This document shows, piece after piece, positions 50,232-59,684 of a stretch of DNA of 64,000 nucleotides. The position numbers and the translations under genes are program-made. Position 1 is the stretch's first letter, and each line of letters starts with the position of its first letter. The notes under the pieces are model-generated. The model was not told the DNA's origin and searched no databases. It worked only from the letters and a program-made list of their open reading frames with translations. The stretch covers positions 1 through 64,000 of the forward strand of contig NZ_FMAJ01000014.1 of assembly GCF_900094625.1 (NCBI RefSeq). The letters run 5' to 3'. The stretch is from Rhizobium aethiopicum. GTDB lineage: Bacteria > Pseudomonadota > Alphaproteobacteria > Rhizobiales > Rhizobiaceae.

Positions 50232-50593
50232 AGAAAAAAGTACTTACCGTGGATGATTCCCGCACCATCCGAAACATGCTGCTCGTGACGCTGAACAATG
50301 CCGGTTTCGAGACGATCCAGGCGGAAGACGGCGTCGAAGGCCTCGAAGTTCTCGAAGAATCCAATCCTGACGTCATCGTGACCGACATCAACATGCCGCG
50401 CCTCGACGGTTTCGGCTTTATTGAAGGTGTCCGCCGCAACGAGAAATATCGGGCGATCCCGATCCTGGTCCTGACCACCGAAAGCGACGCGGAAAAGAAG
50501 AACCGCGCCCGCCAGGCCGGTGCCACGGGCTGGATCGTCAAGCCTTTCGACCCGGCCAAGCTGATCGATGCCATTGAGCGTGTAACCGCTTAA
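50228..50593 (+). CDS. cheY1: CheY1 response regulator (phosphate sink)
   Basis: This 121-residue CheY receiver has acidic pair D9/D10 in TVDDSRT, phosphoacceptor D53 in VTDINMPRLDG, Thr at VLTTES and Lys105 in WIVKPFD. In rhizobia with two CheY proteins, CheY1 is the sink that drains phosphate from CheA and CheY2 drives motor slowing. This assignment rests on position next to cheS and on the family. The start overlaps the cheS stop. Confidence 0.94.
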   Translation: MKKKVLTVDDSRTIRNMLLVTLNNAGFETIQAEDGVEGLEVLEESNPDVIVTDINMPRLDGFGFIEGVRRNEKYRAIPILVLTTESDAEKKNRARQAGATGWIVKPFDPAKLIDAIERVTA

Positions 50594-50610
50594 ACCCAGG
50601 ATTTGCTCCT

Positions 50611-52869
50611 ATGGATATGAACGAAATCAAAGAGATCTTTTTCCAGGAGTGCGAGGAACAGCTCGCCGAACTGGAATCCGGTCTTCTGAAAATGAATGAT
50701 GGCGATCGCGATCCGGAAACCGTCAATGCGGTGTTCCGTGCCGTACATTCGATCAAGGGCGGCGCCGGCGCCTTCGGCCTCGACGATCTGGTCGCCTTCG
50801 CCCATGTTTTCGAGACCACTCTCGATTGCGTTCGTTCCAACAAGCTCGAGCCGACCCAGGACGTCCTGAAGGTGATGCTGAAGTCGGCCGACGTGCTCGC
50901 CGACCTGACCAATGCTGCCCGCGACGGCGGCAGCGTCGATGAAAGCCGCAGCCGCGGCCTCGTCAAGGAGCTGGAAGCGCTGGCCAACGGCGAATTGCCA
51001 TCTCCCTCGGCAGCAGCCGATGCACCGGCGCCGAAGGCCGCTCCGGCTGCTCCGGCGCCAGCCCCCAAGCCGACCGACGACAGCGGTTTTCAGCCGATCC
51101 CATTTTCCTTCGATGATTTCGGCGACGAGGGCGGGCTGCCGGCCTACGAGATCACCTTCAAGCCGCGCCACGAGCTCTATTCCAAGGGTAACGACGCCAC
51201 CCTGTTGCTGCGCGACCTCTCGCGCCTCGGCGAAATGACGATCTATTGCAATATGGATGAGCTGCCCGGCCTCGAGGAGCTCGATCCGGAGGCGGCCTAT
51301 TTCTATTGGAACGTCACGCTCAAGACGGACAAGGGCGAGGATGCCATCCGCGCCGTGTTCGAATTCGCCGAGTGGGATTGCGAGTTGTCGGTGAAGTCGG
51401 TCGATGAGGCAAGCGACGACGCTTCCAGCAATGAGGAGCTGCCGATGGTGCCGGTTCCCTTCGACCTGTCGATCCTGGACGAGACGGACGCAACGACAGA
51501 AGTTTCCGCGCGGTCCGAAGAAACGGCCGCTGCCGTTGCCGCCGCCGAGACAGCTTCGAACGTCACGCAGATGGCCGCAGCCGCCGCCCGCGTCGAGAAG
51601 AAGGAATCGGCCGCCGCCGCGGCCGCCGCAAATGCCGCCGCCCAGAACAATGCGGCCGGTGCCGGCCAGACGATCCGCGTCGATCTCGATCGCGTCGATC
51701 GCCTCATCAACCTCGTCGGCGAACTGGTCATCAACCAGGCGATGCTGTCTCAGAGCGTCATCGAGAACGACACGACCGGCACATCCTCGATCAATATGGG
51801 CCTGGAAGAGCTGCAGCAGCTCACCCGCGAGATCCAGGACTCGGTCATGGCGATTCGCGCGCAGCCGGTGAAGCCGGTCTTCCAGCGCATGTCGCGCATC
51901 GTCCGCGAAATCGCCGACATGACCGGCAAGTCGATCCGCCTCATCACCGAAGGTGAGAACACCGAAGTCGACAAAACCGTTATCGACAAGCTGGCCGAGC
52001 CGCTGACCCACATGATCCGCAATGCCGTCGACCACGGCATCGAAACCCCGGAAAAGCGCGCTGCCGCCGGCAAAAACACAGAAGGCACGGTCCGCCTCAC
52101 CGCGAAGCATCGCTCGGGACGCATCCTGATCGAGCTTGCCGACGACGGCGCCGGCATCAACCGCGAGAAGGTCCGCCAGAAGGCGATCGATAACGACCTC
52201 ATCCCGGCCGACGCGAACCTGTCGGACGAGGAAATCGACAACCTGATCTTCCTTCCGGGCTTCTCCACGGCCGACAAGATCTCCGACATATCGGGCCGCG
52301 GCGTCGGCATGGACGTCGTCAAGCGCTCGATCCAGGCGCTCGGCGGCCGCATCAACATCACCTCCAAGCCGGGCCACGGCTCGGTCTTCACCATGAGCCT
52401 GCCGCTGACGCTCGCCGTTCTCGACGGCATGGTGGTCACCGTCGCCGGCCAGACACTGGTCGTGCCGCTCACCGCGATCGTCGAGACCCTCCAGCCGGAG
52501 GCTTCCGCGATCCACTCCTTCGGCGCCAACCATCGCCTGATCTCGATCCGCAACTCGTTCTGCCCGCTGGTCGATGTCGGCCGCATCCTGAACTTCCGCG
52601 CAACCCAGGCCAATCCCGTCGAGGGCGTGGCGCTCCTGGTGGAATCCGAAGGCGGCGGCCAGCGTGCCCTGATGGTCGATGCCATCCAGGGTCAGCGCCA
52701 GGTGGTCATCAAGAGCCTGGAAGCCAACTACACCCATGTGCCGGGCATCGCCGCCGCAACCATTCTCGGCGACGGCCGCGTCGCTCTCATCCTCGATGTC
52801 GACGCAGTTGTCGGCGCCTCGCGCGGTCAGTCGCTCAAAGCGGAAATGTCGTTGGCAGCGGTAGGGTAA
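50611..52869 (+). CDS. cheA: Chemotaxis histidine kinase CheA
   Basis: This 752-residue kinase has an N-terminal HPt domain with H46 in AVHSIKGGAGAFGL. A P2-like region and an Ala/Pro/Glu-rich linker follow (about 130-370). The dimerisation domain contains DRVDRLINLVGELVI, and the HATPase_c domain has MIRNAVDHGIETPEKR and GRGVGMDVVKRS. A C-terminal CheW-like P5 domain completes it. It autophosphorylates at H46 and passes phosphate to CheY1, CheY2 and CheB. CCCAGGATTT lies 9-10 bp before the ATG. Length is normal for rhizobial CheA. It forms a signalling array with IcpA and CheW. Confidence 0.97.
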   Translation: MDMNEIKEIFFQECEEQLAELESGLLKMNDGDRDPETVNAVFRAVHSIKGGAGAFGLDDLVAFAHVFETTLDCVRSNKLEPTQDVLKVMLKSADVLADLTNAARDGGSVDESRSRGLVKELEALANGELPSPSAAADAPAPKAAPAAPAPAPKPTDDSGFQPIPFSFDDFGDEGGLPAYEITFKPRHELYSKGNDATLLLRDLSRLGEMTIYCNMDELPGLEELDPEAAYFYWNVTLKTDKGEDAIRAVFEFAEWDCELSVKSVDEASDDASSNEELPMVPVPFDLSILDETDATTEVSARSEETAAAVAAAETASNVTQMAAAAARVEKKESAAAAAAANAAAQNNAAGAGQTIRVDLDRVDRLINLVGELVINQAMLSQSVIENDTTGTSSINMGLEELQQLTREIQDSVMAIRAQPVKPVFQRMSRIVREIADMTGKSIRLITEGENTEVDKTVIDKLAEPLTHMIRNAVDHGIETPEKRAAAGKNTEGTVRLTAKHRSGRILIELADDGAGINREKVRQKAIDNDLIPADANLSDEEIDNLIFLPGFSTADKISDISGRGVGMDVVKRSIQALGGRINITSKPGHGSVFTMSLPLTLAVLDGMVVTVAGQTLVVPLTAIVETLQPEASAIHSFGANHRLISIRNSFCPLVDVGRILNFRATQANPVEGVALLVESEGGGQRALMVDAIQGQRQVVIKSLEANYTHVPGIAAATILGDGRVALILDVDAVVGASRGQSLKAEMSLAAVG

Positions 52870-52873
52870 GGGA

Positions 52874-53341
52874 ATGTCGTACGCTGTAAAAAGTCTGAAC
52901 CAGGGGGATCGCGAGCTGATCGCGTTCCGCATCGGGGATCAGGAATTTTGCGTGAACATCATGTCGGTTCGCGAAATCCGGGGGTGGACCCCGGCGACCG
53001 CGATGCCGCACTCGCCTGCCTACCTGCTGGGGGTCATCAACCTGCGCGGCGCGGTACTGCCGATCATTGATCTTGCCGCCCGGCTCGGTATGAAGCCGGC
53101 CGATCCGACCGCTCGTCATGTCATCATCGTTGCCCAGGTCCATCGCAAAGTCGTCGGCCTCCTGGTCGACGCGGTCTCCGACATTCTGACGGTGACCGAC
53201 GAGATCGTGCAGCCGACGCCCGAAATTTCCTCCGACCTCGAGCGCCAATTTGCCCGAGGCATTCTCGCCATCGACAAGCGCATGATCTGCTTGCTCGAAC
53301 TTGAAGCCCTCTTTTCCGAGACCGAAAGCGAAGCCGCATGA
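52874..53341 (+). CDS. cheW: Chemotaxis coupling protein CheW
   Basis: This 155-residue coupling protein links receptors to CheA. Two SH3-like beta domains are visible: LIAFRIGDQEFCVNIMSVREIRGW, then HSPAYLLGVINLRGAVLPIIDLAARLG. The C-terminal half has VVGLLVDAVSDI and ICLLELEALF. It follows cheA by 4 bp and overlaps the cheR start by 4 bp, so the che genes are translationally coupled. No membrane segment is present. Confidence 0.96.
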   Translation: MSYAVKSLNQGDRELIAFRIGDQEFCVNIMSVREIRGWTPATAMPHSPAYLLGVINLRGAVLPIIDLAARLGMKPADPTARHVIIVAQVHRKVVGLLVDAVSDILTVTDEIVQPTPEISSDLERQFARGILAIDKRMICLLELEALFSETESEAA

Positions 53342-54246
53342 GTGCAATGGGTGCAAAAGATCAGCGGCAGGGAGCCGACGAGGTGCTGGCCAGCGGAGAA
53401 TATCCGCTGACACGCCGCGACCTCACGGATATCGCCGCCATGATCTACTCGGACGCCGGCATCTTCCTCAACGAGACGAAGGCCTCGCTGGTCTATTCGC
53501 GCCTGTCCAAGCATATCCGCAATCTTGGCCTGTCGGGTTTCCGGGAGTATTGCGAACTCGTCGCTTCGCCGGCAGGTGCTGCGGCGCGCCGCGAAATGCT
53601 CTCGCATCTGACGACCAATTTCACCCGCTTCTTCCGCGAAAACCATCATTTCGAACACCTGCGAGACCATGTCCTGCCGGAGCTGCTGCAGCGGGCGAGA
53701 TCGGGGGGCAGGGTGCGCATCTGGTCGGCCGCATCCTCCGATGGGCAGGAACCCTATTCGATCGCGCTGACCGTGCTGTCGCTGATGCCGAATGCCGCCG
53801 ATTACGACTTCAAGATCCTGGCGACCGACATCGACCCAAAAATCCTCGCCATCGCCCGCGCCGGCGCCTATGACGAGAGCGCGCTCGAAACCGTCTCGCC
53901 CGCCATGCGCAAGCAGTGGTTCAGCGAAGTGGAGGTGCAGGGCCGCCGCAAGTTCCAGGTCGACGACCGCGTCAAGCGGCTGATCACCTACAACGAGCTG
54001 AACCTGATGGCGCAATGGCCGTTCAAGGGCAAGTTCGACGTCATCTTCTGCCGTAACGTCGTCATCTATTTCGACGAGCCGACGCAGATGAAGATCTGGC
54101 AGCGTTTCGCCGGCCTGCTGCCGGAGGGCGGCCATCTCTATATCGGCCATTCCGAGCGCGTTTCCGGCGAAGCGAAGAACGTCTTCGACAATATCGGCAT
54201 CACGACCTATCGCTACACGACCAAAGGTCTCGGGAGGAAGGCATGA
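53338..54246 (+). CDS. cheR: Chemotaxis methyltransferase CheR
   Basis: This 302-residue S-adenosylmethionine-dependent methyltransferase methylates glutamates on chemoreceptors. The N-terminal helical domain includes TNFTRFFRENHHF. The catalytic domain has IWSAASSDGQEPYSIALT (SAM-binding), ILATDIDPKIL, FDVIFCRNVVIYFD and LYIGHSERV. The substrate may include soluble IcpA. It overlaps cheW and cheB by 4 bp each. In Sinorhizobium CheT binds CheR, so methylation may be tied to the sink pathway. Confidence 0.96.
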   Translation: MSAMGAKDQRQGADEVLASGEYPLTRRDLTDIAAMIYSDAGIFLNETKASLVYSRLSKHIRNLGLSGFREYCELVASPAGAAARREMLSHLTTNFTRFFRENHHFEHLRDHVLPELLQRARSGGRVRIWSAASSDGQEPYSIALTVLSLMPNAADYDFKILATDIDPKILAIARAGAYDESALETVSPAMRKQWFSEVEVQGRRKFQVDDRVKRLITYNELNLMAQWPFKGKFDVIFCRNVVIYFDEPTQMKIWQRFAGLLPEGGHLYIGHSERVSGEAKNVFDNIGITTYRYTTKGLGRKA

Positions 54247-55286
54247 GCGCTCCGGCAAGAGTTCTCGTTGTTGACGACTCGCCGACCATGCGGGGGCTGA
54301 TTACCGCCGTGCTGAGCTCCGACCCAGAGGTCAATGTCATTGGCCAGGCGGGCGACGCACTGGAAGCGCGTGAAGCGATCAAACGGCTCAACCCCGACGT
54401 CGTGACGCTCGACATCGAGATGCCGAACATGAACGGTCTCGATTTCCTTGAAAAGATCATGACGCTGCGGCCGATGCCGGTCATCATGGTATCGACAATG
54501 ACGCATCGCGGCGCCGAAGCGACGCTTGCGGCGCTCGAGATCGGAGCCTTCGATTGCGTCGGCAAGCCGGGCCCCGGCGAACCCAAGCCCTTCGGCGATC
54601 TCGCCGAGAAGGTCAAGGCGGCCGCACGCACGCAGCGCCAGTTCTCCCAACCGGCGGCTGCCGTCGCGCCCCCGCCTTCCGTCGCCGATTTCCGCGTCGG
54701 CCGCAAGATCGTCGCGATCGGTTCGTCCACAGGTGGCGTCGAGGCGCTGATCGCCGTGCTGCAGAAATTTCCGGCCAATTGCCCGCCGACGGTCATCACC
54801 CAGCATATGCCGCCGACCTTCACCAAGAGCTTTGCCGAACGGCTGAACCGTCTCTGCGCGCCGGTGGTGCAGGAAGCGACCGACGGCGCCCGCCTCGAAA
54901 TCGGCAAGATCTATCTGGCCCCGGGCGGCGAACGTCATCTCCAGGTCAGCGGCGGCTCGGCGCCGTGCTGCCGTCTTGTCGACCGGGCGCCCGTCAACGG
55001 TCACCGCCCCTCGGTGGACGTGCTCTTTGATTCGGTCGCGGAACTCGCAGGCCGCAACGCTGTCGGTGTGATCCTGACCGGAATGGGCCGCGATGGCGCC
55101 GCCGGATTGTTGAAAATGCGCCACGCGGGCGCCAGAACGCTCGGCCAGAACGAAAAAACCTGTGTCGTTTACGGAATGCCAAGGGTTGCTCACGAACTTG
55201 GCGCCGTCGAGCAGCAGCTGCCACTGACTGCCATCGGTGAAGAAATATTGAAATTGACAGCCGCCCGAAAGGAAGGGACCGAATAA
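54243..55286 (+). CDS. cheB: Chemotaxis methylesterase/deamidase CheB
   Basis: This 347-residue protein has an N-terminal receiver with D57 in TLDIEMPNMNG. A linker of about 50 residues follows, then a C-terminal methylesterase with catalytic Ser in IGSSTGGVEAL, His in ITQHMPP and Asp in GMGRDGA. CheA phosphorylates the receiver to release the esterase, which removes methyl groups and deamidates receptors. The stop is directly followed by cheY2, with no gap. Typical of the family. Confidence 0.96.
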   Translation: MSAPARVLVVDDSPTMRGLITAVLSSDPEVNVIGQAGDALEAREAIKRLNPDVVTLDIEMPNMNGLDFLEKIMTLRPMPVIMVSTMTHRGAEATLAALEIGAFDCVGKPGPGEPKPFGDLAEKVKAAARTQRQFSQPAAAVAPPPSVADFRVGRKIVAIGSSTGGVEALIAVLQKFPANCPPTVITQHMPPTFTKSFAERLNRLCAPVVQEATDGARLEIGKIYLAPGGERHLQVSGGSAPCCRLVDRAPVNGHRPSVDVLFDSVAELAGRNAVGVILTGMGRDGAAGLLKMRHAGARTLGQNEKTCVVYGMPRVAHELGAVEQQLPLTAIGEEILKLTAARKEGTE

Positions 55287-55676
55287 ATGTCGATCGCGGA
55301 GAAAATCAAAGTTCTGATCGTCGACGATCAGGTAACGAGCCGGTTGCTGCTCAGTGATGCGCTGACCCAGCTCGGTTTCAAGCAGATCACATCCGCAGGC
55401 GACGGCGAGCAGGGCATGAAGATCATGACCGAGCAGCCGCACCACCTGGTGATCTCGGACTTCAACATGCCGAAGATGGATGGCATCGGCTTCCTTCAGG
55501 CGGTACGCACCAACCCGAACACCAAGAAGGCGGCCTTTATCATCCTTACCGCCCAGGGCGATCGCGCGCTGGTGCAGAAGGCGGCCCAGCTCGGCGCCAA
55601 CAACGTGCTCGCCAAGCCGTTCACGATCGAGAAGATGAAAGCGGCCATCGAAGCCGTGTTTGGAGCTCTGAAATGA
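55287..55676 (+). CDS. cheY2: CheY2 motor response regulator
   Basis: This 129-residue receiver has D13/D14 in IVDDQVT, phosphoacceptor D58 in VISDFNMPKMDG, Thr in ILTAQGD and Lys110 in VLAKPF. D58 corresponds to the phosphorylation site of S. meliloti CheY2, which slows the flagellar motor. The predicted function rests on that likeness and on position between cheB and cheD. GAAAGGAAGGGACCGAATAA lies before the ATG, and its stop overlaps the cheD start (ATGA). Confidence 0.95.
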   Translation: MSIAEKIKVLIVDDQVTSRLLLSDALTQLGFKQITSAGDGEQGMKIMTEQPHHLVISDFNMPKMDGIGFLQAVRTNPNTKKAAFIILTAQGDRALVQKAAQLGANNVLAKPFTIEKMKAAIEAVFGALK

Positions 55677-56227
55677 TCACTGAGGGGGCAGCCCGTCGCG
55701 TGCACATCATTCAAGGCGAGTACAAGGTTCTGAGCGATCCGAATGCGGTCCTCTCGACCATTCTCGGCTCGTGCGTGGCTGCGTGCCTCAGAGATCCCGT
55801 CGCCGGTGTCGGCGGCATGAACCACTTTCTGCTGCCCGGTTCGGCGACCTCGCCGACATCAGGCGGCGATGCCACGCGCTACGGCGTGCATCTGATGGAA
55901 CTGCTGATCAACGGTCTCCTGAAGCAGGGCGCCCGGCGCGACCGGCTGGAGGCGAAGATCTTCGGCGGCGCGAAGACGATCTCGACTTTTTCCAACGTCG
56001 GTGAGCAGAACGCGGCCTTCGCCATGCAGTTCCTGAGGGATGAAGGCATACCGGTGGTCGGCTCTTCCACCGGTGGGGAGCACGGGCGCAAGCTCGAATA
56101 TTGGCCCGTCTCCGGCCGTGCCCGGCAATACCCGTTGACCGGCGCCGAAACGCAGAGAACGGTCGCTCTCGAGCAGCGTCCCGCCGCTCCGCAGAAGCCC
56201 GCCGAAACCAGTATCGAATTTTTTTGA
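55673..56227 (+). CDS. cheD: Chemoreceptor glutamine deamidase CheD
   Basis: This 184-residue protein has the CheD core with catalytic Cys in STILGSCVAACL and His in GMNHFLLPG. CheD deamidates receptor glutamines and, in other bacteria, helps CheA activity. The C-terminal part (GRKLEYWPVSGRARQYPL) is normal for rhizobial CheD. It overlaps cheY2 and lies 16 bp before cheT. Confidence 0.94.
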   Translation: MITEGAARRVHIIQGEYKVLSDPNAVLSTILGSCVAACLRDPVAGVGGMNHFLLPGSATSPTSGGDATRYGVHLMELLINGLLKQGARRDRLEAKIFGGAKTISTFSNVGEQNAAFAMQFLRDEGIPVVGSSTGGEHGRKLEYWPVSGRARQYPLTGAETQRTVALEQRPAAPQKPAETSIEFF

Positions 56228-56243
56228 TGGCGAGGATTTTGAT

Positions 56244-56633
56244 ATGACATTTACTCCGGTGATGGAGCCGCCCGCGCCTGTCGAAGCGCTGAGCGACATC
56301 CTGATGCGCATCGTTTTGGAACTGCACGATGTGGCCTACCTGATCGAGCGTATCGAACCGCAGCTTCTCGAACTCGGCGGCGCCGAAATCCTGAATTCGC
56401 CTGACGCCATGAAGGTCATGCAGGGCATCGATCTGGCCGTGCAGAAGTCGCGCGGTCTTGCCGAATTCATCGACACCATCACCGGCGAAATTCCGCTCGG
56501 CTGGACGGTTGATGTCGCGACCGCGCTCAGCCTCGTCAAGCTGGCGGAGATGCAGAAGGCGCTGGGCGGCGCCACCCGCCACGGCCATTCCCAGCCGCTG
56601 AGCAAGGCGGCCGGAGATTTCGATTTCTTCTGA
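56244..56633 (+). CDS. cheT: CheT, CheZ-like chemotaxis protein
   Basis: This 129-residue alpha-helical protein has a DXXXQ phosphatase motif (D63-LAV-Q67) in MQGIDLAVQKSRGL, like that of CheZ. In S. meliloti, CheT speeds dephosphorylation of CheY1 and binds CheR; I rely on memory of that work. The position after cheD is conserved. GGCGAGGATTTTGAT precedes the ATG. It is the last gene of the che block before fliF. Confidence 0.9.
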   Translation: MTFTPVMEPPAPVEALSDILMRIVLELHDVAYLIERIEPQLLELGGAEILNSPDAMKVMQGIDLAVQKSRGLAEFIDTITGEIPLGWTVDVATALSLVKLAEMQKALGGATRHGHSQPLSKAAGDFDFF

Positions 56634-56834
56634 AGCGCGCGATCTTTTCAGTCTCGCTTCCCGCATCAAGGGTCCCCGTTCAACGCACGTCGTTCTCGCA
56701 AAAATCGCTGCGCGACATGCTTCAGCCTTTCGCTCCGGCACGCTCCCCACGAAACGCTCGCACAAGTTTCGCCGATTATTCGTCAGATGAGGCAATAAGC
56801 CTGCTTTGTCTTTGACGGATCGCGCGAGAACAGA

Positions 56835-58526
56835 ATGAATCTGTTAAATCAATTAGTTCAGATCTTTAAGAACTTAGGTGCCCTGGGTCGGACACGCCTG
56901 ATGATTCTGGGTGGCGTCGGCGCCGTTTCCATCGCGATCATCCTTGCGGCTGCCCTTTTCGTCAACAAACCGGCACAGGAAACGCTTTACGTCGGTCTCG
57001 ACGCTCCCGATCTTAACCAGATAAGCATGGCGCTTGCCGAAGCCAACATCAATTTCCAGGTCGGCACCGACGGTTCCAGCATCACCGTTCCGGCGGGCAT
57101 GACGGGCAAGGCCCGCCTGATGCTTGCCGAACGCGGCCTGCCGAACAGCGCCAATGCCGGCTACGAACTCTTCGACAATGTCGGCTCGCTCGGCCTGACC
57201 TCCTTCATGCAGGAAGTGACGCGGGTTCGCGCGCTGGAAGGTGAAATCGCTCGCACGATCCAGTCGATCTCGGGCATAACAGCCGCGCGCGTCCATATCG
57301 TCATGCCCGAGGTCGGAAACTTCCGGAAGGCTGAGCAGAAACCGACCGCTTCCGTCATGATTCGCGCAAGCGCCGCTACCGGGCGCGGCGCGGCGACCTC
57401 GATCCGCCACCTCGTCGCCTCGGCCGTGCCGGGGCTCGACGTCGATGACGTCACGATTCTTGATTCCGCCGGCCAGTTGCTCGCTTCCGGCGACGAAACG
57501 AGCAACAGCTCGCTGAACCGCTCGCTCAATATCGTCCAGAACGTTCAGCAGGAAGTCGAATCCAACATCGACAAGGCGCTGGCGCCCTTCCTCGGCATGG
57601 ACAATTTCCGCTCCAGCGTCACCGCCGACCTCAACACCGACGCCCAGCAGATCCAGGAGACGGTCTACGATCCCGAATCCAAGGTCGAGCGCTCGGTCCG
57701 CTCGACGAAGGAAGCCCAGCAGTCGCAGCAGAAGCAGTCCGACAACGCGACCACCGTCGAACAGAACATTCCCCAGGCGGCCCCGGAAGCCGGCGGCGCC
57801 GGCGGCCCGGAATCGCAGGACAAGTCCGACAAGCGCGAAGAGCAGACCAACTACGAAATCAACAGCAAAACGACCGCGACGACCCGCAGCAGCTACGAGG
57901 TCGAGAAGCTGTCGATCGCCGTCGTGGTCAACAAGGGCCGCATCGCCAAGATGGTCGGCGAGCCCGCCGACCAGGCCAAGATCGACGCCTATCTCGCCGA
58001 AATGCAGAAGATCGTTTCTTCGGCGGCCGGCATTGACGCCAAGCGCGGCGACGTCGTAACCGTCACGGCGATGGACTTCCTCGAGAATCAGCTGCTCGAA
58101 GATGCCACCGGCGGTGTCCGCGTCATGGACATGCTGAGCCGCAACCTTGCCGGCATCATCAACTCGCTGGCCTTCGTCGCCGTCGCCTTCGTGGTGGTTT
58201 GGATGGGTCTGCGGCCGCTGGTACGCAGCGTCAGCGGCAACGGCGCCACCTCGGTCCTCGGCGACGCGACGCCGGAAGCCGCCGGTCTCGAACTCCCCGA
58301 CTTCGCGCCTGCAGCCGGAGCGCCCGGGGGCGCTCTCATGGACGGCTTCGGATCCGACTTCGGCTTCGACAGCACCGAGGATCTGCTCAGCCTCGGCGAC
58401 GACGACGGCAACTTCAACCGCCGCGTCAAGGAGGGGCCGGAACGCAAGCTTGCCCGCATGGTGGAGATCAACGAGGAGCGCGCCGCCAAAATCCTCAGGA
58501 AATGGGCGATCGACGACGCAGCATAA
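56835..58526 (+). CDS. fliF: Flagellar MS-ring protein FliF
   Basis: This 563-residue inner-membrane protein forms the MS ring, the base of the flagellar rotor. A first membrane helix lies at about residues 20-42 (MILGGVGAVSIAIILAAALFV), the periplasmic ring-building domains follow (NINFQVGTDGSSI, MLAERGLPNSANAGYELFD), and a second helix lies at about 440-458. The cytoplasmic tail EERAAKILRKWAID binds FliG. It lies 201 bp after cheT and ends in a strong terminator. A longer Ala/Gln-rich insert near residues 300-335 is present. Confidence 0.96.
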   Translation: MNLLNQLVQIFKNLGALGRTRLMILGGVGAVSIAIILAAALFVNKPAQETLYVGLDAPDLNQISMALAEANINFQVGTDGSSITVPAGMTGKARLMLAERGLPNSANAGYELFDNVGSLGLTSFMQEVTRVRALEGEIARTIQSISGITAARVHIVMPEVGNFRKAEQKPTASVMIRASAATGRGAATSIRHLVASAVPGLDVDDVTILDSAGQLLASGDETSNSSLNRSLNIVQNVQQEVESNIDKALAPFLGMDNFRSSVTADLNTDAQQIQETVYDPESKVERSVRSTKEAQQSQQKQSDNATTVEQNIPQAAPEAGGAGGPESQDKSDKREEQTNYEINSKTTATTRSSYEVEKLSIAVVVNKGRIAKMVGEPADQAKIDAYLAEMQKIVSSAAGIDAKRGDVVTVTAMDFLENQLLEDATGGVRVMDMLSRNLAGIINSLAFVAVAFVVVWMGLRPLVRSVSGNGATSVLGDATPEAAGLELPDFAPAAGAPGGALMDGFGSDFGFDSTEDLLSLGDDDGNFNRRVKEGPERKLARMVEINEERAAKILRKWAIDDAA

Positions 58527-58529
58527 AAA

Positions 58530-58553
58530 GGGGCCGGGAAACCGGCCCTGTTT
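58530..58553 (+). terminator. Rho-independent terminator after fliF
   Basis: GGGCCGG-GAAA-CCGGCCC is a perfect 7-bp stem with a GNRA-like loop starting 4 bp after the fliF stop, followed by TGTTT. It should end the che-fliF transcript, so visN/visR need their own promoter. Confidence 0.75.
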
Positions 58554-58929
58554 GCGCCAGCGCCGGACTCTATCAGGTGGCGGACAGCGCCGGTGCCGGC
58601 GAGGCGACCGCTGGATCTGAAAGGTCGCGACGCGCTTCAGGCGAGGTGAACAAATCTGTTGAGCTTCACTCGCGTAATACGCGAATCGAGTTGCGGCACA
58701 GCCAGAATCACCTTAGCCTCCCTATATGTTGAGGGGCAAAATCGGCATTCGAATCAGGGCACGGACGGCGGCGAAAGTAAATCCCCAGAAGTCGGAGATG
58801 GTACTTTGCATCGTCCGGCTTACCCTTGGGTGATTCGAAATGGGATTCGAGCGGACTTGAATTGAATCCTTTGCAGAAAAATAGCAGTTGCACCGCGTGT
58901 GATCGCTTCTCAGCCGCAGGACATTGCCG
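58554..58929. other. Intergenic region upstream of visN
   Basis: This 376-bp gap must hold the visNR promoter. It contains no supported gene. I saw direct short repeats of GATTCGA, but no convincing -35/-10 pair or palindrome. The fliF terminator lies at its left edge. Confidence 0.5.
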
Positions 58930-59676
58930 ATGGATATGAACATAGTTCTGGCGAGCAAAGGCGAGAGGCAGATGATGAATTTCGCAAGCGCCGTGGCACC
59001 GGCCCTGTTGCCGCGCGACGAGCTGATCCAGCGCCTGCACGGGGTTGCCAGCACTGGCAGGTTGCAGTCCGGTCTGCGTGCACTGATGGAATATGTCGGT
59101 GCCTCGCACTATCTGCTGGCGCGTTGTGACCTCATCCAGGAAAGCGGCCTCGATTTCATCGTTTCCTCGGATTGGCCCTTCGACCTGGTCAAGGAGGTCG
59201 CTAATGATCTTGTCAGCGGCTATGCCCGCTCGACTGAGCTGGAAAAATGCATGCAGGTCTTCCAGCCGAATTTTGCGCTTTTGCCAGAGGGTGCCGATGT
59301 GCCGGAGGGCGCCAGCCGCCAATACTGTTCATTGACCTTCAATGTCGGCCGCTCGCGGCTGGCCTTGATGTTCCTGTTCGGCGAAGGGTTCATCCTCTCG
59401 CCGGAGCGCCTGCGCGACGTAGGACTGCTTGCCGGTTATGTCGCGAGCTTCCTGCGCTGCGGGGGCGCAAGGGTCGATCGCGATTTTGAACTGACCGATC
59501 GCGAGCTCGAATGCCTGTTCTGGATTGCCGAGGGCAAGACCAGCGACGAGATCGCCATGATACTCGGAATCTCCCGCAACACGATCAACAACTACATCAC
59601 CAGCGTGATGCGGAAAACCGCGACCAAGACCCGGTCGGAGGCCATTGCCTTCGCGGTCCGCAACAATCTCGTATAG
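58930..59676 (+). CDS. visN: LuxR-family flagellar master regulator VisN
   Basis: This 248-residue transcription factor has an N-terminal ligand-binding-like domain (VASTGRLQSGLRALMEYVGASHYLL) and a C-terminal LuxR helix-turn-helix (LTDRELECLFWIAEGKTSDEIAMILGISRNTINNYI). VisN and VisR form a heteromer that turns on rem and the flagellar genes in rhizobia. The ATG chosen is at 58930 behind GCAGGAC; a TTG two codons earlier is a possible start. visR follows after 8 bp. Confidence 0.93.
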   Translation: MDMNIVLASKGERQMMNFASAVAPALLPRDELIQRLHGVASTGRLQSGLRALMEYVGASHYLLARCDLIQESGLDFIVSSDWPFDLVKEVANDLVSGYARSTELEKCMQVFQPNFALLPEGADVPEGASRQYCSLTFNVGRSRLALMFLFGEGFILSPERLRDVGLLAGYVASFLRCGGARVDRDFELTDRELECLFWIAEGKTSDEIAMILGISRNTINNYITSVMRKTATKTRSEAIAFAVRNNLV

Positions 59677-59684
59677 GGGGATTC

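Noticed and set aside
50590..52932. 780-codon minus-strand open frame
   Set aside because: It is the complement of cheA; the protein is low complexity with no family, while CheA has complete domains and a ribosome site.
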